In this document: one piece after another, positions 52,551-61,743 of the stretch | How the letters are laid out: each line of letters starts with the position of its first letter | Numbering within the stretch: the first letter of the stretch is position 1 | Assembly (NCBI RefSeq): GCF_902150045.1 | Contig: NZ_CABFVU010000001.1 | Span: forward strand, 62,001-126,000 | Direction: 5' to 3' | Length of the DNA stretch: 64,000 bases | Origin: Chitinophaga polysaccharea | GTDB lineage: Bacteria; Bacteroidota; Bacteroidia; Chitinophagales; Chitinophagaceae | The notes under the pieces: generated by a model | Told to the model about the DNA's origin: nothing | Databases searched by the model: none | What the model saw: only the letters and a program-made list of their open reading frames with translations | Translations under genes and position numbers: made by a program

Positions 52551-53477
52551 ATGATCCGCAGATGCCAGGTAACCCGTAACGCAGATCAGCCTCCTGTACA
52601 GGAAAAACAACTGCATATACAAGACCCTTCCGGCTTTCGCATACAGCTGGAAGAGATCTCTTTTAACGGGTTGGATCTCCGCTGGGGCAGTTATGTGAAC
52701 CACGAGCCACGGGTGCTTTCTTTCAGGCCGGATAAAAAGGCCATCGTATCGCATTTCAGGATACAGGATGCTGGTGCGGCCAGCACACATACCATCAGGG
52801 AAAAACAATTCGTGGTATACCGTGAATCGCCGGAATCACATGAGCTTTACATTCCCCCTACGAACCATAAAACACGCTCTTTTTTTGAACTGATTGTTAC
52901 CGACGATTTCTTTGATCATATTTTCACTGAGGAAAGCCGGTTTTTGGAACGTTTCCGGCAATATCACACCTTTAACATCCCTTCACAGGAATTTACCGCG
53001 CAAATGTTACCGGCCATGCACCATATCATCAACGATATGCAACATGCCCCATACAGCGGTGCGCTGAAGGCCACTTACCTGGAAACCAAAGCCACGGAGC
53101 TGTTCCTTATGCAGGTACTGCAACTGGATCAGCCATTGCCTGCCGCAACAGGCCTGTCGGCTGCCGATATAGAAAGGCTTCACAGTATCAAACATTACAT
53201 CGATGCGCACTATGAACAGCCGCTTTCCATAATAGAGCTGGCCCGTACAGCCGGCATTAACCAGATGAAGCTGAAAAACGGCTTTAAAGCCCTGTTCAAC
53301 AACACGGTGTTCGGCTATATTTCCGGGCTGAGGATGCAGGAAGCCAAACGGTTACTGCTGGAAGAAAAAATGTATGTAAACGAGGTGGCCGACAGGATGG
53401 GCTATAAATATCCGCACCACTTTACCGCAGCCTTCCGGAAAAAATTCGGCCTGCTTCCGAAAGACCTCAGAAACTAA
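52551..53477 (+). CDS. AraC-family transcriptional regulator
   Basis: The 308-residue protein has an unassigned N-terminal sensor (residues 1-200) and a C-terminal AraC HTH pair (LSIIELARTAGINQMKLKNG, then MYVNEVADRMGYKYPHHFTA and FRKKFGLLPKDLR). It is divergent from the NmrA reductase gene and probably controls it. A hairpin follows its stop. Confidence 0.88.
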   Translation: MIRRCQVTRNADQPPVQEKQLHIQDPSGFRIQLEEISFNGLDLRWGSYVNHEPRVLSFRPDKKAIVSHFRIQDAGAASTHTIREKQFVVYRESPESHELYIPPTNHKTRSFFELIVTDDFFDHIFTEESRFLERFRQYHTFNIPSQEFTAQMLPAMHHIINDMQHAPYSGALKATYLETKATELFLMQVLQLDQPLPAATGLSAADIERLHSIKHYIDAHYEQPLSIIELARTAGINQMKLKNGFKALFNNTVFGYISGLRMQEAKRLLLEEKMYVNEVADRMGYKYPHHFTAAFRKKFGLLPKDLRN

Positions 53478-53505
53478 GCTGCCCGCTGTAAATACAACGG
53501 GCAGC
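53478..53505. terminator. Hairpin after the AraC gene
   Basis: GCTGCCCG (53478-53485) pairs with CGGGCAGC (53498-53505), and TGTA (53487) with TACA (53493) inside it. It begins immediately after the AraC stop. No T-run follows in either direction, so terminator function is tentative. Confidence 0.45.
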
Positions 53506-53540
53506 CGGAAAAAATATCACGAAATCATCTCCGGAAATCA

Positions 53541-54588
53541 GTAAGTAAACCCGGGCATCTCAGCCCGAGATTCTGTTAGAACCGTGCGTAACAGTCTCCC
53601 GTTACACGGCTCCGGTTATCAAATCGTTGGTTTCGATCCTAAGAGTGCCCAGTGGGCAAAGAGCGTGGGCTGTCGGACGGATATTCCGTGCAACCACCGT
53701 ATCGCTTTCATTTCACTGGCTCTCAGGTGCTTGTATTTTCGTCTTGCCCGGCGCGCAAGTTTTACATTGACTATGTGCATATAATTCACAAGTGTTGCTT
53801 TGTAAAATTTACTGTAGTAATTAATCCAGCCGGTTAATACCGGATTGATCTCTGCCGCTACTTCCTGCAATGTATTCGTCGTTCGTTTCAGCACTTCCCA
53901 TTTACCCATCTTCTCATTCATCGAGCGCATCGACCCAATGCTTACTGCCGGTAGCCAGTTGGTAAACCAAACTCCACGTTGACTATTTCGCGCCAATCAT
54001 GGTTTGAAGGTGTAGCCAGGGAAGTCGAAAGACATTTTCGTTACTCCTTGTTGCCTCCTGTTGCTATCCTTGCAGTAGACCTCCTGGGTTTTCTCTGGAT
54101 GCAGTTCTAACCCACATGTTTTCAGTCGATCACTTAACGATGCTTTCAGGTTTACCGCTTCTACCATACTTCCACAATGAATTGCAGCTTGATATTTTCT
54201 CTTAACATGCCCGCGACAGGTTCTCCTGTTCCCGGTAAACGCCTGTGTTAAGATCACGCTGTCTATACGCCGGATGCCACAGCAACAGTAATCAGGTAAC
54301 TTTGCTGCTTGTCCCAATGACGGTACTGGACATTGGTTTTGACATCTTCTTACCCTTTCGACGCCTCTATCGACAGTTCACAGTGTTCGTCTTCTTAACA
54401 CACACCTGACATATTTAATATGCCTTTTCCTTTCATGCTCACTACCACAACTCTTAATTGCAGCAGCTGAAGGTGGTTTGAGGGCTGCTCCTGAAAACCG
54501 CCCCCGATGGGCCTGCCATCATCATTTACCCAGCATTGAATATCTATGATCAAAGAACTAATTTGATAACAGCATTCATTCAGGACAC
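53541..54588 (-). mobile_element. Group II intron, copy 2 (845-bp internal deletion)
   Basis: This 1,048-bp unit is nearly identical to copy 1 at both ends: it begins at GTGTCC directly after the susD2 TGA and ends at TTAC before unrelated sequence. The segment matching 43270-44114 of copy 1 is missing; the junction is at about 54182. Domain V (53579-53612), domain VI and the EBS1-like TCGATA are kept. The loss removes part of domains II-III and most of the reverse transcriptase, so it cannot splice by itself. Confidence 0.85.
53619..54182 (-). pseudogene. Reverse transcriptase remnant in intron copy 2
   Basis: The frame keeps only the part after YADD (IHCGSMVEAVNLKASLSDRL) through the maturase domain. 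A CGA to TGA change at 53997-53999 adds a stop after GYTFKP. The polymerase core is gone with the deletion. Confidence 0.85.
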
Positions 54589-56289
54589 TCAATACCCCGG
54601 ATTTTGTACTATCAACGGATCTGTTTGTGTTTCTATATAAGGGATTGGCCACAGGTAATCCCTTGTGGCATTAAACGTGCGCACTTCTATTACCCGCATA
54701 TCTGCCCTGTTGGGTACTGCACTGTAATCAGCAATACCGTTGGCATCTATCTTCGGGGCGGCAGCCAGCAGCCCCCTGGGCACACGCCCGTATAACGGGC
54801 CTTTCATTACTTTATCAGCAATTTTCCACCGGCGGATATCAAACATCCGGAACCCTTCCATGGCCAGTTCATACAGCCGCTCCTTCCTTACTGCAGAGCG
54901 TAAGGCCGCCTGGGTGCTTCCAGGCGGGATCACCGGCATATTTACGCCAGGCCTGCCCCTCACCGCATTGATGGCCTGGTATACCGTGCCATCCAGCTCA
55001 TTGGCCTCTATCTTCGCTTCTGCATAAATAAGCAGGATCTCTGCATACCGCGCCAGGATGATGCTCAGGGTCGACTGCCGCGTGTTGTCTTTATCTTTCA
55101 GATCCACATACTTACGCCAGCAATAACCGCTGAAAGATGCATAGGCATTGGTGGCATCCTGGTTGGCAATCCGGGTAGCCGGCGTAGTATTGTAATTCCA
55201 GCACATGAGACTGTCCTTATGCGTTTCAAACTGGTAATTAAAAAATACAGATCCCGGCAGCGCAATGGTGTAGCCCAGCCGCGGATCACGGTTGGCAAAA
55301 GGTTGCTGCGGGTTGAACAACGGCGACTGATCGATGGTGAGGCCATCGGTACATTCGTAGCTGTCGACCAGCGACTGTGTCGGGATCTTATTCGAAGCGC
55401 CGCCGGCATTCCTGCACAGCAGCGGGTATGGCCCGGCCCAGTTGATAACCGGCAGCTGGTATTGCAGGGCCATGATCACTTCAGGTGAATTTTTTCCGTC
55501 GTAGCTGAATAACCGGGGATAGCTGTCGTCCAGCCTGTACACGTTCAGATCCATCACTGCTTTGGCTGCATCCGCGGCAACTTTCCACTGTTCATTATAC
55601 AGCGCAGCCCTTGCTTTTATGGTGAGTGCGGCGCCTTTGGTGGCACGACCGTAATCAGTAGCGGTATAGCTAACCGGCAACGAGGCGGCTGCACTATCCA
55701 GCTCATCGAATACAAATTTAAGCACGGCTGCTTTTTCGCTTCGGGGTACCTGTGAATTTTCCAGTGTAAGCGTATGCGTTACCAATGGCACGCCACCAAA
55801 CATCGCCAACAACTGCTGGTACATAAATGCACGTACAAAACGGGTTTCCCCCATGCTGCGCCTGTACAGCACCGGGTCGGTTACCGGCCGTACCTTCTCT
55901 GCATTGTCCAGTATATAGTTGCATCGTCCTATCACTTTATAGTATGCAGTCCATATGCCTTGTGTAAATGTATTGTTGGCATCGTGGTTTCCCATGCCTA
56001 TTTTCTGCAGGTCGCTGTTATTCCGTTCGTAGCCGATATCGCTGGCAGCATCAAACAGCAGCACCGGTGGAAAACCATCCAGTTGTGACGGATCAGCGTC
56101 TTTGTCATTTGGTTTATTCAACCCTTTATACAGGCCGTTTACTGCTACCAGCAATTCGTCCTGGTTATTAAAAAAAGCGTCATCGGAAGGACCATTTAAA
56201 GGATCTTTATCGAGATATGATTTGTTACAGGCAAATGTACCTGTAAGGGCTACAGCCACGATCACCCAACAAGTGAAATACTTTCTCAT
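54589..56289 (-). CDS. SusD/RagB-family lipoprotein (locus 2)
   Basis: The 566-residue protein has a lipobox (GTFAC, Cys21), SusD helices (NQDELLVAVNGLYKGLNKPN, ETRFVRAFMYQQLLAMFGGV, ARYAEILLIYAEAKIEANEL) and the terminus IVQNPGY. It forms the surface lid of the SusC transporter encoded 11 bp upstream. The intron copy 2 follows its TGA. Confidence 0.92.
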   Translation of the reverse strand: MRKYFTCWVIVAVALTGTFACNKSYLDKDPLNGPSDDAFFNNQDELLVAVNGLYKGLNKPNDKDADPSQLDGFPPVLLFDAASDIGYERNNSDLQKIGMGNHDANNTFTQGIWTAYYKVIGRCNYILDNAEKVRPVTDPVLYRRSMGETRFVRAFMYQQLLAMFGGVPLVTHTLTLENSQVPRSEKAAVLKFVFDELDSAAASLPVSYTATDYGRATKGAALTIKARAALYNEQWKVAADAAKAVMDLNVYRLDDSYPRLFSYDGKNSPEVIMALQYQLPVINWAGPYPLLCRNAGGASNKIPTQSLVDSYECTDGLTIDQSPLFNPQQPFANRDPRLGYTIALPGSVFFNYQFETHKDSLMCWNYNTTPATRIANQDATNAYASFSGYCWRKYVDLKDKDNTRQSTLSIILARYAEILLIYAEAKIEANELDGTVYQAINAVRGRPGVNMPVIPPGSTQAALRSAVRKERLYELAMEGFRMFDIRRWKIADKVMKGPLYGRVPRGLLAAAPKIDANGIADYSAVPNRADMRVIEVRTFNATRDYLWPIPYIETQTDPLIVQNPGY

Positions 56290-56300
56290 GATTGCTGTTT

Positions 56301-59300
56301 TTAGAAATTTACATTAACGCCAAAACTGTACACCTTTACAATGGCATAGCTATCGGCCACGCCCACAGCAGTTTCCACATCGTATCCTTTCCAGAATTTA
56401 CTGGCGGTAAACAGGTTGGAGCCGTTTACAAACACCCGCAGGCTGTTGAGCCGTACTGCCTTTACCAGGTGGGCTGGCAGGGTATACCCCATCTGCAGGT
56501 TCTTCAGGCGCAGGTAGGCCGCGCTCTTCATCCAGAAGCTGGAGATCTGCTGGTTGTTGGTACCGCCAAATACCAGCCTGGGAAATGCGGCATCCTTGTG
56601 TTCCGGTGTCCAGTAATCCTTGAAGCGTTCCTGTGCCGTACCGCCAACGGAGCTTACATAGAACGGCATGATACCGGCGCCATAGATCAGGCCGTCTACC
56701 TTCCCTACTCCCTGCAGGAAAGCGCCTATATCGAAGCCTTTCCACGATGCGTTCAGGTTAACGCCATAGGTATAGCGGGGCACTGTGTTACCGAGGATCA
56801 CTTTATCGCTTTCATTGATAATGCCGTCGCCGTTCTGGTCTTTGTATTTGATATCACCTGGTGCAATAGTACCAAACTGTGTAGCATGTTTGGCCACTTC
56901 ATCATCGCTCTGAAAAAATCCTTCTGCCTGCAGGCCGAAAATTGAGTTCACCGGGTATCCTTCCCTGCTCACCGTTACGGCCGACTGGTTAATACCGTGC
57001 ATGTCCACTACTTTATTTATCACATCAGAAACGTTAACGCCGATGTTATATTTAAAATCGCGTATTTTCCCGTCGTAATTAAGGCCCAGCTCCCAGCCTT
57101 TGTTACTTACCTTACCCGCGTTCTGGTAAGGTGCCTTTAATCCTGTTATCAACGGAATATTGAGCAGCAGCAGGATATCTTTTGTTTTGCTTACATAATA
57201 ATCTGCTGTTATGGAGAGATGGGAAAACAGGGTTACATCAAATCCTACATCACTCATCTCGGTACTTTCCCAGGTGATATTCTTATTCGCCAGTGCATCC
57301 AGCATGGCCGTATTTACAATTTGCCCGCCTATCACATAAGGACTCAGGTTCACTACCGTAGCCGAAGGATAGGTGCCAATGTTCTGGTTCCCCAGCCGGC
57401 CCCATGATGCACGCAGCTTCAGTTCATTCACCGCCGGTTTCAGCGACGCCATAAACGGTTCTTCCGAAATACGCCATCCCGCGGAAGCGGATGGGAACAC
57501 GCCCCATTTGCGGCCCTCTGCAAAACGGGAGGATCCGTCGTAACGGGTATTTATCTCCAGCAAATATTTTTCCTTATAGTTATAATTGATCCTGCCGAAA
57601 AAAGAGCGCAGCGACCATTCCTCGCCGGTGCCGCTGTTGTTCATATTAATAGCAGATCCGGCATTCAGCACAGGATAATCGGGCAGAATATAGTTATCCC
57701 TGTATGCAGAAAATGAGTCGCGGCGATAGCTGTTCTGCTCAGCGCCTGCCAGTATCTTCAGATCATGCACGCCAATTTTCTTCTGAAAGGTGAGCGTACC
57801 ACGCAGGTTATTATAAAACTCCCGCTGGCTGGAAACATCCAGGGTACTTACCTGTGGCTGTTTATAGCTGGGGGTGCCATCCGGGTGATAGGTTTGCAGC
57901 ACTTTGTTAAACTTGTTCCTGTAGGTTTGCACATATTTAGGTGCAATGTTAATGGAAGCGGTAAGCCATTCTACCGGTTGATAATTCAGGGAGGTATTAA
58001 TGCTGCCCCAGGGCGCGCTTACCCGGTTCAAACCGCCGATCTTTGCGGCTGCAGCAGGATTGGCTCCTACCCATCCTTCGCCGGTGGTGCCATTGGAATT
58101 TACCGCGAGCTGGTTAGGGGAAATATTGTTCATGTAGGCAAACACCACATCGGCGCCCAGTGCAGGCTCCGTGGTAACAGGACTGATATACTGCAGATCG
58201 AACTGCATGTTTAACTTCTTCGAAAAAACAACATCGGTATTACTGCGTATGGTAAGGCGTTTAAACTCTGTATGGTCAATCACTCCTTTCTGATCGAAAT
58301 ACCCCAGCGATACCAGCATCTTTACTTTGTCTGTACCACCGTTTACTGTTAAGAAATGGCTTTGCTGAAAACCGGAGCCTGTGAGCACCGCTTTCTGCCA
58401 GTCGGTATTGGGCAGCGAATCGGAGCTGCCGTTGCCCTGGCGACGGTACTTCTCCAGTAATTCATCCGAATATAAAGGCGAGCGGCCGGAATTTTTATAG
58501 GCTTCGTTGGCGAGCAGCATATAATCCAGCGCATTGGTAAGCGCCGGCAGGTTGGTAGGTTTTTGCCAGCCCACATAATTGTTATAGTTAACTGATAGCT
58601 TATTGCTTTTACCTCTTTTGGTGGTCACGAGTATTACGCCATTTGCAGCGCGTGAACCATAGATAGAGGCTGATGCCGCATCTTTAAGCACGGTAACCGA
58701 GGCGATCACATTGGGATCAATATTATTAATAGAACCTTCCACTCCATCTATAAGCACCAGCGGGTCGGGATTCTTCAGGGTGCCCCAGCCGCGGATACGC
58801 ACTGTTCCACCATCTCCCCCCGGCTTACCGTTGCCCTGCGTAATGGTAACGCCGGGCATGGTGCCCTGGAGCCCTGCAGTGGTTTGGCCCACCGGCCTGG
58901 CGGCCAGCACTTCACCTGACACCGTAGCTACAGCGCCGGTCAGGTTTACTTTCTTCTGTGTACTGTATCCTACTACCACCACTTCCACCAATGATTTGGG
59001 GGTAACGGACAAAGGTATACGAAAAAAAATTTCGCCTTTTACCGGTTGCTGTTTAGTAAGATAGCCGATACTGGAAAAGGAGAGCACATCATCGTCTGTA
59101 ACGCCAGGCAGGGAAAATTTCCCGTTCTCATCCGTGAGCACTCCTTTTGCCGTGCCTTTTATACCCACCGTTACACCGGGTAAACCTGTGCCGGCACTAT
59201 CGGTAACAATACCGCTAATGGTTTTGGCCGGTGATCCGTTGGCGGGTGGTGGCAGCTTTGTGCCGGGCGCCGGGCTCTTTTTGATAACCACGGTGCCATA

Positions 59301-59627
59301 CTTGATCAGGTAAGTCAGGGGCAGATCTTTCAGGCAGATCTTCAATGCTTCTTCCAGTGATTTGTTGGTGATATTCACGCTCAGTGGCGGTGTATCTGCC
59401 AGCAGCTTTTCATCGCATATAAACTGGTAACCGGTTTGTTTGCTGATGAGATCAAATACTTTGTCGAGCGGCATTTTGTTAACAGAGAGCTTCACGGTTT
59501 GTGCGCCGGCGTTAAGGGATGCAGCCAGCAGCAGCCAGGTGATGAGCCCCATCACCATCCATGTTCGTTGTGTAGCCGGCATACGGCTCCTCCTCCCGTG
59601 GGAGTGGGCAATAGTGAACAATTCCAT
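56301..59627 (-). CDS. SusC/RagA-type TonB-dependent transporter (locus 2)
   Basis: The 1108-residue protein has a signal segment near residues 25-45, an STN domain (MPLDKVFDLISKQTGYQFIC), a carboxypeptidase-like domain (GIVTDSAGTGLPGVTVGIKG), VVVGYSTQKKVNLTGAVATV, a plug with VTVLKDAASASIYGSRAANG and a barrel ending in FGVNVNF. It takes up an unknown oligosaccharide and signals through FecR. The start at 59627 gives a long leader; an ATG 15 codons later is possible. Confidence 0.93.
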   Translation of the reverse strand: MELFTIAHSHGRRSRMPATQRTWMVMGLITWLLLAASLNAGAQTVKLSVNKMPLDKVFDLISKQTGYQFICDEKLLADTPPLSVNITNKSLEEALKICLKDLPLTYLIKYGTVVIKKSPAPGTKLPPPANGSPAKTISGIVTDSAGTGLPGVTVGIKGTAKGVLTDENGKFSLPGVTDDDVLSFSSIGYLTKQQPVKGEIFFRIPLSVTPKSLVEVVVVGYSTQKKVNLTGAVATVSGEVLAARPVGQTTAGLQGTMPGVTITQGNGKPGGDGGTVRIRGWGTLKNPDPLVLIDGVEGSINNIDPNVIASVTVLKDAASASIYGSRAANGVILVTTKRGKSNKLSVNYNNYVGWQKPTNLPALTNALDYMLLANEAYKNSGRSPLYSDELLEKYRRQGNGSSDSLPNTDWQKAVLTGSGFQQSHFLTVNGGTDKVKMLVSLGYFDQKGVIDHTEFKRLTIRSNTDVVFSKKLNMQFDLQYISPVTTEPALGADVVFAYMNNISPNQLAVNSNGTTGEGWVGANPAAAAKIGGLNRVSAPWGSINTSLNYQPVEWLTASINIAPKYVQTYRNKFNKVLQTYHPDGTPSYKQPQVSTLDVSSQREFYNNLRGTLTFQKKIGVHDLKILAGAEQNSYRRDSFSAYRDNYILPDYPVLNAGSAINMNNSGTGEEWSLRSFFGRINYNYKEKYLLEINTRYDGSSRFAEGRKWGVFPSASAGWRISEEPFMASLKPAVNELKLRASWGRLGNQNIGTYPSATVVNLSPYVIGGQIVNTAMLDALANKNITWESTEMSDVGFDVTLFSHLSITADYYVSKTKDILLLLNIPLITGLKAPYQNAGKVSNKGWELGLNYDGKIRDFKYNIGVNVSDVINKVVDMHGINQSAVTVSREGYPVNSIFGLQAEGFFQSDDEVAKHATQFGTIAPGDIKYKDQNGDGIINESDKVILGNTVPRYTYGVNLNASWKGFDIGAFLQGVGKVDGLIYGAGIMPFYVSSVGGTAQERFKDYWTPEHKDAAFPRLVFGGTNNQQISSFWMKSAAYLRLKNLQMGYTLPAHLVKAVRLNSLRVFVNGSNLFTASKFWKGYDVETAVGVADSYAIVKVYSFGVNVNF

Positions 59628-59678
59628 ACTACCTTTTGGTTGAGATTTAATAAATGATAAGTGGAGTAATGTCCTGGT

Positions 59679-60941
59679 TTAGTTTATAGTGACGGGCATT
59701 ACGGTGATACGGTTTCCATTGATGGTGAAATGCACCCTTCCTGTTTGTTCCATTAATTCCAGCAGTTGCTCAATGTTTTCTTTGCGGGTCATACTGCCAT
59801 ACATCCTGATACCTGAAACATCGCCTTTGTATTCGATCTCCACATCATACCAGCGTGCAATCTGCCGCATGATCACCGGGATCTCGGCTTTGCGGAACCT
59901 GAACTGTCCTTCTTTCCAGGCCATCACTTCTTCCATTTCCGGATGGGTAATTAAAAAACGGTCTTCTTTCCCTGCTATACTCGCCTGCTGGCCGGGTTTC
60001 ATCATAACCGAAGCAGCACCCTGTGTTACACGGACAGCGCCTTCCAGCAAGGTGGTTTTTATGCTGGCTTCATCGGCATAAGCCATTACATTAAACTGAG
60101 TGCCCAGCACTTTCACTTCAATGCCGGATGTTTGCACAATAAATGGCTTTTCCGCATGCTGTGCAATTTCAAAATATGCTTCGCCGGTGAGCATTACCGT
60201 TCTGCTGTTGCCGGTAAATGCAACGGGAAATTTCAGTGAAGAAGCAGCATTCATCCAAACCTGGCTGCCATCGGGTAATACCACCTGGTATTGCCCGCCT
60301 TTGGGTGTGCGGATGGTATTATACTCAGGAGCGGCGTTGCTGTTACCGTTGACAGCGTGATAAGCCAGCCGGCCACTGTCGAGTTTTATGATCTTTGTAC
60401 TGCCCTGCTGGCCTACAGTGCCTGCGCCAGCTTCATCCAGCACAATAGTACTGCCATCTGCAAGGATCAGCTCTGCTTTATGACCACCCGGTTTTATCTC
60501 CGTACTTTTCTTCAGCACTAACGTTTTTGGCTGTACGTAATAATAGCGCCAGGTATAAACGCCCGCCAGGATACAAGCCAGCACTGCGGCCGCGGCCATT
60601 GTTCTATAAAAGGTGCGCAGATTTTTCCTGGAGAGATGGCGGAGGTTATCTTCTTCCGGCATCGCTTGCTGCGCAGTAATATCCGTTTCTCCAGGATCAT
60701 CTCTCCGTACCAATGCCTGCCGTAATGCAGCAGTTGCCATCACTTTATCGAACTGCTGCTGTAAATCAGGGTCCGGAGGAGTGGTGTACCTGTTTTCCGC
60801 AAGTATGCCTGCAATCATTTCTTCCAGTGCCGGCCCGGTATGTTCCGTTTGCATCAATACCTGCAGGCGCCTGCTTTCCCCAGGGGTGAGCCGGTTGCCG
60901 AGATATTTCTCCAATAAATCTTTTAACTCATCATGTAACAT
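59679..60941 (-). CDS. FecR-family anti-sigma factor (locus 2)
   Basis: The 420-residue protein is longer than that of locus 1. It has a cytoplasmic part of about 110 residues, a membrane helix (FYRTMAAAAVLACILAGVYT), the FecR domain (AELILADGSTIVLDEAGAGT, LPDGSQVWMNAASSLKFPVA, GEAYFEIAQHAEKPFIV, GTQFNVMAYADEASI) and DUF4974 (IMRQIARWYDVEIEYKGDVS). A promoter matching those of the sigma gene lies about 50 bp upstream. Confidence 0.92.
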   Translation of the reverse strand: MLHDELKDLLEKYLGNRLTPGESRRLQVLMQTEHTGPALEEMIAGILAENRYTTPPDPDLQQQFDKVMATAALRQALVRRDDPGETDITAQQAMPEEDNLRHLSRKNLRTFYRTMAAAAVLACILAGVYTWRYYYVQPKTLVLKKSTEIKPGGHKAELILADGSTIVLDEAGAGTVGQQGSTKIIKLDSGRLAYHAVNGNSNAAPEYNTIRTPKGGQYQVVLPDGSQVWMNAASSLKFPVAFTGNSRTVMLTGEAYFEIAQHAEKPFIVQTSGIEVKVLGTQFNVMAYADEASIKTTLLEGAVRVTQGAASVMMKPGQQASIAGKEDRFLITHPEMEEVMAWKEGQFRFRKAEIPVIMRQIARWYDVEIEYKGDVSGIRMYGSMTRKENIEQLLELMEQTGRVHFTINGNRITVMPVTIN

Positions 60942-60989
60942 AAAACCGGGTGCAAAAACAACACTCTCATGAAGGGTTGTAATAATAAA

Positions 60990-61015
60990 GACGAAAAAAG
61001 AATGAACGGGAATCC
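60990..61015 (-). promoter_or_regulatory. ECF-type promoter before fecR (locus 2)
   Basis: On the minus strand GGATTC (61015-61010), 16 nt, then CGTC (60993-60990) followed by TTTAT. Two other copies with the same spacing are at 61690 and 63778. Confidence 0.6.
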
Positions 61016-61063
61016 TTTATTACCGGAAAATTGTTATACTTCGTTTACCCGGTAACGTTATAC

Positions 61064-61630
61064 TCATGTAACATGCTCCGCTCTTCTGCCCATATATTTC
61101 CGGATGGCTGCAATAGACCTTGCAATGTAATTTTTGGAAGTTACCCGGGAGATATTCATCTGCCGGGCAATTTCATCGTGCGACATGCCCTGGAAACGGC
61201 TCAGGCGGAAAGCCAGCTGCAGCTGGGTGGGCAACTGGTTAATAGCTGCATGCAGCTGGCCTTCTACATCTTTCAGCTCCAGTTTATCCTGTGCGGATGG
61301 AAGGTCGGATGCCATGGATACATGCTGCCCTTCTTCCTGTACAGTAGGTAATACCCTTTTCCTGAACTCATCCAGGATGAGATTCTTTGCGGTGGTATAC
61401 AGGAAAGCATCGAAACGCTGTACTCCCTGCAACCGCTCCCGGTTCATCCATATTTTGATAAAGATCTCCTGTGTCAGGTCTTCTGCAAGCACAGGCGACC
61501 TAACAAACTGCAGGGCATTGGCGTACATCCGGCTCCAGTAATGGTTAAATAACCGCTGGAAGGCAGGCTGATCCCCTGCTGCCACACGCAGTAACAGCTC
61601 TTTTTCATTATGTGGACTATCTTTCGGCAA
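61064..61630 (-). CDS. ECF sigma factor, FecI-like (locus 2)
   Basis: The 188-residue protein has region 2 (SPVLAEDLTQEIFIKIWMNR) and region 4 (LSRFQGMSHDEIARQMNISR, then VTSKNYIARSIAAIRKYM). It should activate the susCD operon downstream. A promoter of the same type as those before fecR and the FAD oxidoreductase gene lies 60-85 bp upstream, so it probably drives its own transcription. Confidence 0.92.
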   Translation of the reverse strand: MPKDSPHNEKELLLRVAAGDQPAFQRLFNHYWSRMYANALQFVRSPVLAEDLTQEIFIKIWMNRERLQGVQRFDAFLYTTAKNLILDEFRKRVLPTVQEEGQHVSMASDLPSAQDKLELKDVEGQLHAAINQLPTQLQLAFRLSRFQGMSHDEIARQMNISRVTSKNYIARSIAAIRKYMGRRAEHVT

Positions 61631-61689
61631 GGAAGGTCATGGAATTTATTACAAAATAATCATTTCGCGGAATTACCAGTATTTATAAA

Positions 61690-61715
61690 GACGGTAAAAA
61701 AAATAGCCCGAATCC
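61690..61715 (-). promoter_or_regulatory. ECF-type promoter before sigma gene 2
   Basis: On the minus strand GGATTC (61715-61710), 16 nt, then CGTC (61693-61690) followed by TTTAT. It lies in the gap between the FAD oxidoreductase stop and the sigma start. Confidence 0.6.
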
Positions 61716-61743
61716 TTCCTGCTTCTCTTTTTTACTTAAATAT

